From Ga0077536 sp943370145 (GTDB lineage: Bacteria; Pseudomonadota; Gammaproteobacteria; Ga0077536): a DNA stretch of 33,025 nt. The notes beneath the pieces were generated by a model. It was not told where the DNA came from, ran no database searches, and worked only from the letters and a program-made list of their open reading frames with translations. Positions 7,129-16,550 of the stretch are shown here, piece after piece; position 1 is the first letter of the stretch, and every line of letters starts with the position of its first letter. The stretch covers positions 1 through 33,025 of the forward strand of contig CALRPY020000049.1 of the NCBI GenBank assembly GCA_943370145.1, read 5' to 3'. A program made the position numbers and the translations under genes.

Positions 7129-7155
7129 TTGGCACTACTCGCCGGAGAGTGCTAA
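7129..7155 (+). promoter_or_regulatory. CIRCE-like HrcA operator
   Basis: TTGGCACTA, exactly 9 nt, then GAGTGCTAA. The right half is identical to the CIRCE consensus and the left half matches 7 of 9, giving 16 of 18 overall with correct spacing. It sits at the predicted transcription start of groESL, where HrcA would block initiation and be relieved by heat or by GroEL titration. hrcA itself is not in the window. Confidence 0.85.
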
Positions 7156-7217
7156 TAACATTCTCCAAATTCAAAAAAATTCATTAACTTAACCTGTCTT
7201 CAAGGAGAAGAGAGACC

Positions 7218-7505
7218 ATGAAGATTCGCCCATTACACGACCGCGTGATCGTAAAACGCCTGGAAGAGGAAAAAACCTCCCCGGGTGGCATCGTGATCCC
7301 CGATTCCGCCGCCGAGAAGCCCATTCGCGGTGAAGTCGTCGCTGTCGGCAACGGCAAGGTCCTTGAAAACGGCCAGGTCCGCATGCTCGACCTCAAGGTC
7401 GGCGAAAAAGTGCTGTTCGGCAAGTATTCCGGCACGGAAGTGAAAGTCGACGGCGTCGAATACCTCGTCATGCGCGAGGACGACATCATGGCGGTGCTGG
7501 CGTAA
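7218..7505 (+). CDS. groES: co-chaperonin GroES (Cpn10)
   Basis: The 95-residue protein starts MKIRPLHDRVIVKRLEEE and carries the mobile loop KTSPGGIVIPDSAAEKP (about residues 19-36), whose IVI segment docks onto GroEL. The roof and C-terminal strands GEKVLFGKYSGTEVKVDG and YLVMREDDIMAVL are typical. The length is standard for bacterial GroES. AAGGAG lies about 11 nt before the ATG. As a heptameric lid it caps GroEL and encloses non-native proteins in the cytosol. It is the first gene of a groES-groEL operon under a sigma32-type promoter and a CIRCE-like operator. Confidence 0.98.
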   Translation: MKIRPLHDRVIVKRLEEEKTSPGGIVIPDSAAEKPIRGEVVAVGNGKVLENGQVRMLDLKVGEKVLFGKYSGTEVKVDGVEYLVMREDDIMAVLA

Positions 7506-7549
7506 GCCCTCCCGGCATCCCCCGAATTCGAATCAGGAGAATTTGAACC

Positions 7550-9202
<1,653 letters not shown>

Positions 9203-9226
9203 ACGTCGCCTGACGTTTCCGCCTCG

Positions 9227-9255
9227 AAAGCCCCGCTCTGCGGGGCTTTCTTTTT
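9227..9255 (+). terminator. rho-independent terminator of groESL
   Basis: A 10-bp perfect stem AAAGCCCCGC / GCGGGGCTTT with a 3-nt loop (TCT) is followed by CTTTTT. It begins 24 nt after the groEL stop. Confidence 0.93.
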
Positions 9256-9447
9256 GTGGGTCGATATCGGCTGGCAGCAGCAGCCGCCGAGCGCTGGTCG
9301 TTTAAAGCACCCCGCCCGGCTGTGGCAAGCTCCTTGCGTCATCACGTTGGAAGCGGCGGCGGCGCCTGGCGCTCGGACAGCGCCCGGCACGACGCCGGTG
9401 TGCCATGCGAATGGCGTCAGTCCAGTGTCGTACGTCGAGGTGTGACG

Positions 9448-10068
9448 ATGCCGAATGAGCCGACCCTGCTCGTGACCACGATCGGAATCCGCGACCATTT
9501 CCGCGACCAGATCCAGACTTCACTCAAGCGCCAGCACGTGGCCGTCAACGACGGCACCGCCGGCTATCTCGTCGATCTGCTGACCCGCTTCGCCGATCCG
9601 CGGAGCCTGTTCAGCGCCACCCCCGAAGGCCCGGTCCTGCGCGCGCTCGCGGACCACTATGCCGACGCCGCGCACGCCGATGGCGCGGGACAGCGCAAGC
9701 TTGCACTGAAAGCGCTCGGCGACGTCGCGCTGTTCATCGCGGGCGTGTTCTCCGGCTACCTCAATCGCCGCCTCGTCGATGTCGACTACTACATCGCGAT
9801 GGGTGGCAGCGCCTATCGCGACCTGCACGACTTCGTCACCACCCGGCTGTCCGGCGGCGATGGCGTCTTCGACGAGCTCTCGCGCAAGTTCCCGCTGCTC
9901 GTCGACGTGCTGGCCGAAGTCAGCGAGGAATCGCGCCTCGGCGCGCCGAACGATCTGCTGCGCCAGTACGAGCTGTGGCTGCGCACGGGAAGCCCGCGCG
10001 CGCGGGCGAAACTCGAGCGGCGGGGCATCCACCCTACCGCGCAGGCTTCGATCCGCGTTTCGCACTGA
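9448..10068 (+). CDS. conserved-looking protein of unknown function (first of pair)
   Basis: The 206-residue protein starts at an ATG with GAGG about seven nt upstream. It is soluble and predicted largely helical, with no signal peptide or membrane segment. Notable blocks are LVDLLTRFADPRSLF, KLALKALGDVALFIAGVFSGYL, VDVDYYIAMGGSAYRDLHD and FPLLVDVLAEVSEES. The conserved-looking tyrosine-rich middle suggests a fold under selection, but I cannot assign a family or function. The next gene begins ten nt downstream, so the two form a unit. Third-position GC is high and even along the gene, supporting real coding. Confidence 0.8.
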   Translation: MPNEPTLLVTTIGIRDHFRDQIQTSLKRQHVAVNDGTAGYLVDLLTRFADPRSLFSATPEGPVLRALADHYADAAHADGAGQRKLALKALGDVALFIAGVFSGYLNRRLVDVDYYIAMGGSAYRDLHDFVTTRLSGGDGVFDELSRKFPLLVDVLAEVSEESRLGAPNDLLRQYELWLRTGSPRARAKLERRGIHPTAQASIRVSH

Positions 10069-10078
10069 GCGCCCGCCG

Positions 10079-10732
10079 ATGTTGCTGTCACAGTTGCAGA
10101 CTCAGCTCGCGGGCTTCTATGCCGCGCCGATTCCGTACGACGTGCACGACTTCCTGATCACCGACCGCGCGACGGCGGCCGCGTTGACGCCATCCGGCGC
10201 GACGCTCGCCAACCGGGAGCGCCTGCTGGTGCGGGACAATGTCACGAATCTCGAACTCTCGCTGTACATCGATGCGACGGTGCTGGCCGCACTCAGCGTC
10301 GACGACCCGACGGTCTCCCTGCACGACGGCAACCTCGACGAGTTCCTGATCGCGCTGGAGGGCGTCAGCCACCTGCAGTACCTGATCTTCCGCGCCGGGC
10401 TGTCGCAGCCCGTGTCGCTGCTCGAACTGGAACTGCAGGCCGAAGTCGACAAGTACGTGGCGTCGGCGACCCTCTTCAGCGCGCAGGGCAACGGCCACGT
10501 GCCTTCGGGCCTGCACGGTCGGCTGTTCGACGACGTGCGCTTCGACACGCTGCTGCCGGTTGCGGATCACGCGCGCTACGTCGAGGCCAACCGGCTCGCC
10601 GCACGTTATTGCCATGACCTGCGCCGACGCTTTCCCGGCCATCAACACCAGGCGTCGTTCGTGCGCGAGCTGCGCTGCTTCTACCGGATGGACGGCGGCG
10701 AGAAAATTCGCCGGATACTGGCGTTGCGCTGA
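10079..10732 (+). CDS. conserved-looking protein of unknown function (second of pair)
   Basis: The 217-residue protein follows its partner by ten nt without a clear Shine-Dalgarno, suggesting translational coupling. It appears soluble and mixed alpha/beta. Visible blocks are FYAAPIPYDVHDFLITDRA, ELSLYIDATVLAALS, DGNLDEFLIALEGVSHLQYL and LELELQAEVDKYV, with a basic C-terminus HDLRRRFPGHQHQASFVREL. No catalytic or nucleotide-binding motif stands out. The family is not recognised. The 3' end faces the FmdB-like gene across 7 bp. Confidence 0.8.
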   Translation: MLLSQLQTQLAGFYAAPIPYDVHDFLITDRATAAALTPSGATLANRERLLVRDNVTNLELSLYIDATVLAALSVDDPTVSLHDGNLDEFLIALEGVSHLQYLIFRAGLSQPVSLLELELQAEVDKYVASATLFSAQGNGHVPSGLHGRLFDDVRFDTLLPVADHARYVEANRLAARYCHDLRRRFPGHQHQASFVRELRCFYRMDGGEKIRRILALR

Positions 10733-10739
10733 GCGGCGT

Positions 10740-11078
10740 TCAGTCGCCGATCTTCTTGTGCAGGTGGGGCAGGGTGTCGGCTTGGCCGGCACGCATGTAG
10801 CGCGCCTCGTCGCCGCTGCGCGTGACGTTCTCGTAGACGCCGTCGTCCCGCTTGACCAGCTTGGTGAAGCCCTTGCCGCGCAGGTCGGAATTGCTGACCG
10901 GCACGGCGATCGCCGGCGCCGAAATGAGCTTGCGCACCGGCGCGAGGAAGTCCGTGTCGCCCATCGGCACCTGCGCCGCGTAGCAGACTTCTCCCCAGGT
11001 ACCGAGTTCGACGTCGATGCCGTGCCGGACCGGAACGGTCTGGCCGTTCTCCTCGCAGAAGTAATCGTAGAGTGGCAT
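10740..11078 (-). CDS. FmdB-like protein with degenerate zinc ribbon
   Basis: The 112-residue protein starts MPLYDYFCEENG, the hallmark opening of FmdB-family putative regulatory proteins, which normally continue as a zinc ribbon with two Cys-x2-Cys pairs. Here only C8 and C32 are left; the partner cysteines are replaced (CEEN and CYAA), so a normal four-cysteine zinc site cannot form. The remainder contains LRGKGFTKLVKRDDGVYENV, which recalls the GKGFYxTD stretch of the family. GGGGAG lies upstream of the ATG. It may be a diverged FmdB paralogue or an unrelated protein sharing the first residues. No function is known. Confidence 0.7.
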   Translation of the reverse strand: MPLYDYFCEENGQTVPVRHGIDVELGTWGEVCYAAQVPMGDTDFLAPVRKLISAPAIAVPVSNSDLRGKGFTKLVKRDDGVYENVTRSGDEARYMRAGQADTLPHLHKKIGD

Positions 11079-11329
11079 GGTCAGCGCTCCCCGCGGTCAG
11101 ATCTCGACGGAGCAAGCATTGTCGCCGCCCCCGCTTCCCGCAAGCCGGCCGCCGGCGAGCGGTAGCGCCGTGCAGCACGAACGGCACGCCGCGGCGCGGA
11201 CGGTGCGAAGCGCATCAGGGTTGCGGGTATGCCATCTCGCGCCGCGCGGGGGCATGGCCACGATGGCGGACACCGCGAGCAACTGCCGGTAATCGGGCCG
11301 CGCCGCGCGGCCTGGCGGTCCCGCCACAG

Positions 11330-11335
11330 TATAAT
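11330..11335 (+). promoter_or_regulatory. -10 element, probable gloB promoter
   Basis: A perfect TATAAT stands in otherwise very GC-rich DNA, 32 nt before the gloB ATG. No good -35 is seen at 16-18 nt spacing, so activator dependence or chance are both possible. The 11079-11329 stretch shows no gene or clear structure. Confidence 0.4.
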
Positions 11336-11367
11336 CGGCCCTCATCCGCAGCCCAGGGACGCCCGCC

Positions 11368-12135
11368 ATGCTCCAGATCGAACAGATCCCCGTCCTTTCC
11401 GACAACTACGTCTACCTCGTGCACGAGCCCGCCGCGAAGCTCACCGCGGTCGTCGACCCCGCGGTCACGGAGCCCGTCCTCGCCGCGCTCGCACGCCACG
11501 GCTGGCGCCTGACCCACCTTCTCAACACGCATCATCATCACGACCACGTCGGCGGCAACGAGGCGCTGAAAGCGGCGACCGGCTGCCTGATCGTCGGTCC
11601 GCGCGCGGACCGCGAGCGCATCCCGGCCATCGATGTTGCGCTCGGCGACGGCGATGTCCTCGAGTTCGGCGCCAGCCGGGCGCGGGTATTCGACGTGCCT
11701 GGGCATACGCGCGGCCACATCGCGTATCACTTCGCCGCCGATCACGCGCTCTTCTGTGGCGACACCCTGTTCGCGCTCGGCTGCGGCCGCATGTTCGAGG
11801 GCACCGCGCCCGAAATGTGGGCGTCGCTCGAGAAACTCCGCGGACTGCCCGGCGATACGCGCGTGTACTGCGCGCACGAGTACACACAGTCGAACGGCCG
11901 CTTCGCACTGAGCGTCGAGCCCGGCAACGCGGCGCTGGTCGCGCGGATGCGGGACGTCGACGCGCGGCGCGCCGCGAACCAGCCGACGGTGCCGTCCACG
12001 CTGGCCGAGGAACTGGCGACGAACCCCTTTCTCCGGCCCGACAGCGCGGAGATCCAGGCCGCGGTAGAACGCGTCGGCGCGCCGCTTCACGAAGTCTTCG
12101 GTGCGACCCGCGCGCGCAAGGACGTGTTCCGCTAG
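11368..12135 (+). CDS. gloB: hydroxyacylglutathione hydrolase (glyoxalase II)
   Basis: The 255-residue metallo-beta-lactamase-fold protein carries the binuclear metal motif THHHHDHVGG (residues 54-63). Further metal ligands are H113 in PGHTRGH, D132 in FCGDTLF and H170 in CAHEYT. The glutathione-binding C-terminus RARKDVFR matches the family's conserved basic tail, and the length is typical for GloB. It hydrolyses S-lactoylglutathione to D-lactate and glutathione, the second step of methylglyoxal detoxification in the cytosol. A perfect TATAAT lies 32 nt upstream; the Shine-Dalgarno is a weak CAGGGA. The gene stands alone, followed by a repeat cluster. Confidence 0.95.
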   Translation: MLQIEQIPVLSDNYVYLVHEPAAKLTAVVDPAVTEPVLAALARHGWRLTHLLNTHHHHDHVGGNEALKAATGCLIVGPRADRERIPAIDVALGDGDVLEFGASRARVFDVPGHTRGHIAYHFAADHALFCGDTLFALGCGRMFEGTAPEMWASLEKLRGLPGDTRVYCAHEYTQSNGRFALSVEPGNAALVARMRDVDARRAANQPTVPSTLAEELATNPFLRPDSAEIQAAVERVGAPLHEVFGATRARKDVFR

Positions 12136-12185
12136 GCAGACGCAAAGCCGCTGTCGGCGACCTTCTCCCGAGGCAGAGAAACCGT

Positions 12186-12339
12186 AGAAATAGGGGACAG
12201 ACCCCGGTTTCCCCTGTCTCTCGATTTCTCGGGAAAGAAACGGGTGAAACCGGTGAAACCGGGGTCTGTCCCCTATTTCTTGAAACCGGGTGAAACCGTG
12301 GTCTGTCCCCTATTTCTCGTGGTCTGTCCCCTATTTCTC
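12186..12339. repeat. REP-like repeat cluster (ggggacaga type)
   Basis: Perfect 26-nt inverted arms lie at 12186-12211 and 12255-12280, with core AGGGGACAGACCCC / GGGGTCTGTCCCCT. Two further direct copies of the right arm, GTGGTCTGTCCCCTATTTCT with a final C, follow in tandem at 12298-12318 and 12319-12339 (period 21). Short GAAACCGG(G/T) iterations fill the gaps. It occupies the space between gloB and the convergent oxidoreductase gene and encodes nothing credible. This composition is typical of dispersed intergenic palindromes of proteobacteria. Confidence 0.9.
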
Positions 12340-12358
12340 GGTTGTTTCGTCTGCCCGG

Positions 12359-13285
12359 TCAACCGCCGAAACGTAGCCGCAGTCCGCCCGTAATCTCCGC
12401 GATGCGGTCGAGCGCGGCCTCGATGTCCGCGCTGGGCGGCACCAGGAAGATGAGCTTGCGGTAACCGTGTTCGACGAAGCGCGCGGCTGCGTCGTCCTCC
12501 CAGGGCGCGTCCATCAGCGCGAGCGTCAGCTCGGTGAAATCGCGCTCCTTGCGGATACAGGCCTCGCGCAGGTCGGCGATCGCGTCGCCCTGGTAGCGCC
12601 CGTTGTAGACGATCCAGCCGTCCGCGTAGTCGGCGACGCGACCCGGCACCCACTTCGAATTCGAACCGATCCACACCGGCGGTCCGACCGCCTGCAGGGG
12701 CTTCGGGTAGGACAGCAGCGGGCCGAAGTCCACGAACTCGCCGCTGAACTCGGCGGCCTCCTCGGTCCAGATCGTGCGCATCGCGAGCACGCGCTCGCGC
12801 ACGACGCGCCAGCGATGCTTGAACTCGGTGCCATGATTGCGCATCGCCACGTCGAGCGCGCCGCCGGCGACGCCGAGGATCACGCGGCCGTGCGACAGCA
12901 AGTCCAGCGAGGCGACGGCCTTCGCGGTGTTGATCGGGTCGCGATGGGTCAGCAGGCACACGGCGAAACCGAGCAGCAACCGGTCGGTGACGGCGGCGGC
13001 GGCCGACAGCGCGACGAAGGGATCATAGAGACGCGACAGCGGATCGAGCATGCCGTCGATGTTGGGCCAGTCGCGGCTGCGGTCGAGGGGAATATGGCTG
13101 TTCTCGGGCAGGAACAGCATGTCGATGCCGCGCGCCTCGACCTCGCGCGCGAGTCGCGGCGGCGCGATGCCGCGATCGGTCGCGAGCACGCAGACGCCGA
13201 ACTGAAGGCTGTCGGGCTCGGTGCACGCACGCGGCACCGGCGGTCTGTGTGCGGCGGCAGCCTCGTCGTGTTCGTGCGGCGTCAT
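12359..13285 (-). CDS. luciferase-like (LLM-class) flavin/F420 oxidoreductase
   Basis: From the ATG at 13285, with AGAGGA about eight nt upstream, the protein has 308 residues; an ATG at 13354 would add an unlikely Arg-rich tail. It is a TIM-barrel luciferase-like monooxygenase. Family blocks are LAREVEARGIDMLFLPEN, LLLGFAVCLLTHRDPINTAKAVASLD, GRVILGVAGG, the W-T-E block MRTIWTEEAAEFSGEFVDF, and GPPVWIGSNSKWVPGRVADYADGW. This pattern resembles the Rv2161c-type subfamily annotated as F420-dependent. Whether it uses F420 or FMN cannot be decided here; no F420 biosynthesis gene is in the window. The substrate is unknown. The N-terminus has an odd acidic, His-rich stretch (TPHEHDEAAAAH). Confidence 0.85.
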   Translation of the reverse strand: MTPHEHDEAAAAHRPPVPRACTEPDSLQFGVCVLATDRGIAPPRLAREVEARGIDMLFLPENSHIPLDRSRDWPNIDGMLDPLSRLYDPFVALSAAAAVTDRLLLGFAVCLLTHRDPINTAKAVASLDLLSHGRVILGVAGGALDVAMRNHGTEFKHRWRVVRERVLAMRTIWTEEAAEFSGEFVDFGPLLSYPKPLQAVGPPVWIGSNSKWVPGRVADYADGWIVYNGRYQGDAIADLREACIRKERDFTELTLALMDAPWEDDAAARFVEHGYRKLIFLVPPSADIEAALDRIAEITGGLRLRFGG

Positions 13286-13391
13286 CGCTCGTCCTCTTCC
13301 GTTGCGACATGGTGTGGTGGGGTTGGCGCGCGCCGTGCGACATGCCGGCGCCACGGCGCGGCTTCAGGGCGCGCGCACGGGTCCGGCACGT

Positions 13392-14156
13392 TCAGTGACC
13401 CGTCGCCCGCGTGCCGTCGAGCCGGCGCACCTCGTCGGCGTCGAGCAGGCGCCACGCGCCCTTGGCGAGATCGCCGAGCACGAGCTCCCCGATTGCGACC
13501 CGCACCAGCCGCAGCACGTCAACTCCCAGCGCGGCAAGCAGGCGCCGCAGGTGCCGGTTGCGTCCCTCGTCGAGCACAATCTCGAGCCAGCCGTGGCGTT
13601 CGCCCGTGCGCAGGATGCGCGCGCCGACGACCCCGAGCCGCGTCCCGTCAGCGAGGCTTACGCCGGCGCGCAGCGCGGCGATCAGCGCCGCGTCGGGCAC
13701 CCGATCGATCTGTACGTGGTAGGTCTTCTCCACACCGCGCCCGGGGTCGGTGATGCGCGCGGCCCAGACCGTGTCGTTCGTCATCAGCAGCAGGCCCTCG
13801 CTGGCCTTGTCGAGACGGCCGACCGGCGCGACCCACGGAAGGTTCGCGTCCTGCAGACACCGGTAGACCGTGTCGCGTGCGTGTTCGTCGGCCGTCGTCG
13901 TCACGAGTCCGCGCGGCTTGTTGAGCACCAGGTAGGTCAGCGGCGCCGCGGCCAGTGCGACGCCGTCGACCTCGATGCGGCTGTCGGCGGTGGACGGTGC
14001 CTCGGGGTTGCGTTCGACACGCCCGTCGAGGCTCACGCGGCCGGCCGCAATCAGTGCCGCGGCGGCGCTGCGCGAGCAGTAGCCCCGCTTGCTGAGCGCA
14101 CGGGCGAGGCCGCTGCGCGTGGACCTTGCGCGCGGGGACTCGGGGCGGAATTTCAT
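13392..14156 (-). CDS. RsuA/RluB-family rRNA pseudouridine synthase
   Basis: The 254-residue protein has an N-terminal S4 RNA-binding domain (about residues 16-62, LARALSKRGYCSRSAAAALI) and a RsuA/RluB/RluE/RluF-type catalytic domain. The catalytic aspartate is D116 in VGRLDKASEGLLLMTND. Other family blocks are YLVLNKPRGLVTT, EKTYHVQI, and EGRNRHLRRLLAALG near the C-terminus. It isomerises a specific uridine in rRNA, probably 23S, but the target site cannot be assigned from sequence. The basic N-terminal tail is usual. It is divergent from the ABC transporter genes across about 90 bp. The exact orthologue group is uncertain, so no symbol is given. Confidence 0.9.
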   Translation of the reverse strand: MKFRPESPRARSTRSGLARALSKRGYCSRSAAAALIAAGRVSLDGRVERNPEAPSTADSRIEVDGVALAAAPLTYLVLNKPRGLVTTTADEHARDTVYRCLQDANLPWVAPVGRLDKASEGLLLMTNDTVWAARITDPGRGVEKTYHVQIDRVPDAALIAALRAGVSLADGTRLGVVGARILRTGERHGWLEIVLDEGRNRHLRRLLAALGVDVLRLVRVAIGELVLGDLAKGAWRLLDADEVRRLDGTRATGH

Positions 14157-14247
14157 GCGCGCCAGTGTACCCGCAGCGTCTGCCGGCGTAAGCCACGGGC
14201 GGCGGCGGCGCTATCCGTCGCGCGTCACTCCACGCACAATGCGGCCC

Positions 14248-15165
14248 ATGATCGACGTCCGCGAACTCTCCTTCGACTACCCGGGCGTGCGCGCCCTCGA
14301 CGACCTGAGCTTCCGCATCGATGCCGGCAGCATCACCGCGCTGGTGGGCCCGAACGGCGCTGGCAAGACGACCCTGATGCGCTGCCTGTGCGGCCTCGAG
14401 CGGCCGCTCACCGGCAGCGTGGTCATCGACGGCATCGACGTCGTCGACGAACCGCGGCGCTGCCACGAGCGCCTGGGCTACCTGTCGGACTTCTTCGGGC
14501 TGTATGACGATCTCAGCATCGCGCGCTGCCTGCGCTACGCGGCCGCCGCAAACGGCATCCGCGCCGATCTCGACGCGCGGGTGCGCGACGCCGCGGCCCG
14601 GCTCGGCCTCGCCGACCGCCTGGACGAACGCGCCGGGGCGCTGTCGCGCGGCCTGCGCCAGCGGGTCGCGATCGCGCAGGCAATCATCCACGCGCCGCGC
14701 GTGCTGGTGCTCGACGAACCCGCCGCAGGCCTGGATCCGGCCGCACGCCACGAGCTCGCCGCGCTGTTCCGCGCCCTGCAGGCGGACGGCATGACCCTGC
14801 TCGTGTCCTCGCACATCCTCAGCGAGCTCGAGCAGTACGCGACCCACATGCTCGTGCTCGACGGCGGACGCCTGCTCGAACATCGCGCGCTGGCCGGCAT
14901 CTCCGGCGGCCACCCGCTGTCGCTCGAGTTCGCGGGCGAGCGGGCCCCGCTCGAAGCCCTGCTCGCCGCACACCACGGTGTCTCGGCGCTGGACTGGCGT
15001 GGGCCTCGCGTGGGCTTCGAGTTCAGCGGTGACGCGCGCGCGCAGGCGGCCCTGCTGCGTGAACTGGTGGGCGCCGGCATCGAGGTCGTCAGCTTCGGCA
15101 CGGCGGGCAGCGACCTTCAGGAACGTTACCTGGCGAGCGTCGGCCAACGGAATCATGCGCCATGA
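14248..15165 (+). CDS. ABC transporter ATP-binding protein
   Basis: From the ATG at 14248 (MIDVRELSFDYPG) the protein has 305 residues; an ATG three codons earlier is equally possible and neither has a clear Shine-Dalgarno. Walker A is GPNGAGKTT (34-42), the signature is LSRGLRQRVAIAQ (132-144, a degenerate LSGGQ), and Walker B is VLVLDEPAAGLDP (152-164) followed by SSHILSELEQ, as in CcmA/NatA/YbhF-type exporters. A C-terminal domain of about 80 residues follows. It energises the membrane protein encoded next, whose ATG overlaps this gene's TGA in ATGA. The substrate is unknown. Confidence 0.92.
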   Translation: MIDVRELSFDYPGVRALDDLSFRIDAGSITALVGPNGAGKTTLMRCLCGLERPLTGSVVIDGIDVVDEPRRCHERLGYLSDFFGLYDDLSIARCLRYAAAANGIRADLDARVRDAAARLGLADRLDERAGALSRGLRQRVAIAQAIIHAPRVLVLDEPAAGLDPAARHELAALFRALQADGMTLLVSSHILSELEQYATHMLVLDGGRLLEHRALAGISGGHPLSLEFAGERAPLEALLAAHHGVSALDWRGPRVGFEFSGDARAQAALLRELVGAGIEVVSFGTAGSDLQERYLASVGQRNHAP

Positions 15166-16487
15166 ATCCTGAACTGCGGCGCCTGCTCTGGCTGGAATTC
15201 ACGCCGACGCGGGTCGGTTCGGTGATGGCGACCATGGTCGCGATGCTGGCCCTCGGCTGGCTCGTCGACGGTCGTGCGGCCGGCGCGACGACGAGCACCT
15301 TCGCCCTGGCGGGTTTCGTGATCTTCACGCTAGCGTGGGGCGCGATGCAGGTCTCCGCGTCGGTCCTGGACGAACTGCGCCTGCGCACCTGGGACCAGCA
15401 GCGCATGTCGGCGCTGACACCGTGGACGATGACCTGGGGCAAGCTGGCCGGCGCCGGCGCACTGCCCTGGCTGGCGGGACTCATCGCGCTTGCGGCCCAT
15501 GCCGGCGCGACGACGACCCCGGGCCTGCCGTGGAAGCTCCTGCTCCTTGCCGCCGGGGCCATGCTCGTGCACGGCCTGGCGCTGTTCGGCGCGCTGCTGC
15601 TGCTGCAACGGGCGCCGGCCGGCCGTTCGTCGCAGGCGCTGCGCACCCTGGGCGCGCTCGGCGTGGTGTGGGCCGCCTTCTCGTTCACCAGCAGCACGGC
15701 GGGCATGCTGGCGTGGTTCGGCGCGGATTACCCCGCACTCCCCTTCATCGCGATCAGCGTGTCGCTGCTGGCCGCGTGGGCGGTGTTCGGCGCCTACCGC
15801 CTCATGTGCGAGGCGCTGCAGGTGCGCACGCTGCCGTGGGCGCTGCCGGCCTTCATCCTGTTCGCAACCGCGCTGGTCGCCGGCTTCTTCGTCGATGCGC
15901 ACGCCGCCGTGCTCACGCGCCGCCTGGTGACGACCGGCACAGGCCTTTTGCTCAGTCTGGCGGCTGCCTATTTCTGCGCGTTCGCCCTGCGCACGGACCC
16001 GCTGCTGCCGCAGCGTCTTGCCGTGCCCGTGCGCGACGGCGACTGGCTGCGAGCGCTTTCGATGCTGCCCCTTCCGCTGGTTGCGCTCGCCGTGGGTGGC
16101 GTATTCGCAATCGCCACGCGCAACATCACCGGCGCGAGCGTCAATACCGGTTCCGGCCTGACGGCTGCCCTGCTGGAGCAGGTCACGGCCGGCGCGCTGC
16201 CGGTGTTCCTCTACGCAGTGCGTGACATGATCGTGCTGTTCGGCCTCAACGGTGGTGCGCGGCCGGGCCGCTTCGAGATGACCGCGATCGTCTATCTCGC
16301 GCTGGCGTACTGGTTGCTACCCGCTATCCTCGCCTTCACCGGGCTGCCGGTGGTCGGGCGGCTGCTCGCGCCATTGCCGTGGCTGCGGCCGGACGAAGCG
16401 GCGCTCATCCTGCTGGGGCATGTCGCGCTGGCCGCCGGGGGCGTCTGGCTCACGCGTCCCGGACGCCGGCACCCGCCGGCGGTATGA
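15162..16487 (+). CDS. ABC transporter membrane protein
   Basis: The 441-residue protein is very hydrophobic, with about ten predicted membrane helices, including VMATMVAMLALGWLVDG, LLLLAAGAMLVHGLALFGAL, LPAFILFATALVAGFFVDA and AIVYLALAYWLLPAILAFTG. An EL-R-L-WDQQRMSAL segment after the second helix resembles the cytoplasmic coupling element of ABC-2-type exporters. Its start overlaps the ATPase stop (ATGA), so the two are translationally coupled subunits of one exporter. No substrate is apparent. The length is greater than a minimal ABC-2 permease (about 250-280 residues). The assignment as permease rests mainly on gene pairing. Confidence 0.8.
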   Translation: MNPELRRLLWLEFTPTRVGSVMATMVAMLALGWLVDGRAAGATTSTFALAGFVIFTLAWGAMQVSASVLDELRLRTWDQQRMSALTPWTMTWGKLAGAGALPWLAGLIALAAHAGATTTPGLPWKLLLLAAGAMLVHGLALFGALLLLQRAPAGRSSQALRTLGALGVVWAAFSFTSSTAGMLAWFGADYPALPFIAISVSLLAAWAVFGAYRLMCEALQVRTLPWALPAFILFATALVAGFFVDAHAAVLTRRLVTTGTGLLLSLAAAYFCAFALRTDPLLPQRLAVPVRDGDWLRALSMLPLPLVALAVGGVFAIATRNITGASVNTGSGLTAALLEQVTAGALPVFLYAVRDMIVLFGLNGGARPGRFEMTAIVYLALAYWLLPAILAFTGLPVVGRLLAPLPWLRPDEAALILLGHVALAAGGVWLTRPGRRHPPAV

Positions 16488-16550
16488 GTCCGACCACCAG
16501 GCTTGCCGCCCATTGCGCCATTCCGCTTCCGGTACTTCTTACTGAGCCGC

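Noticed and set aside
12186..12339. CRISPR array
   Set aside because: The repeat units are adjacent or inverted, with no unique spacers of regular length and no cas genes nearby.
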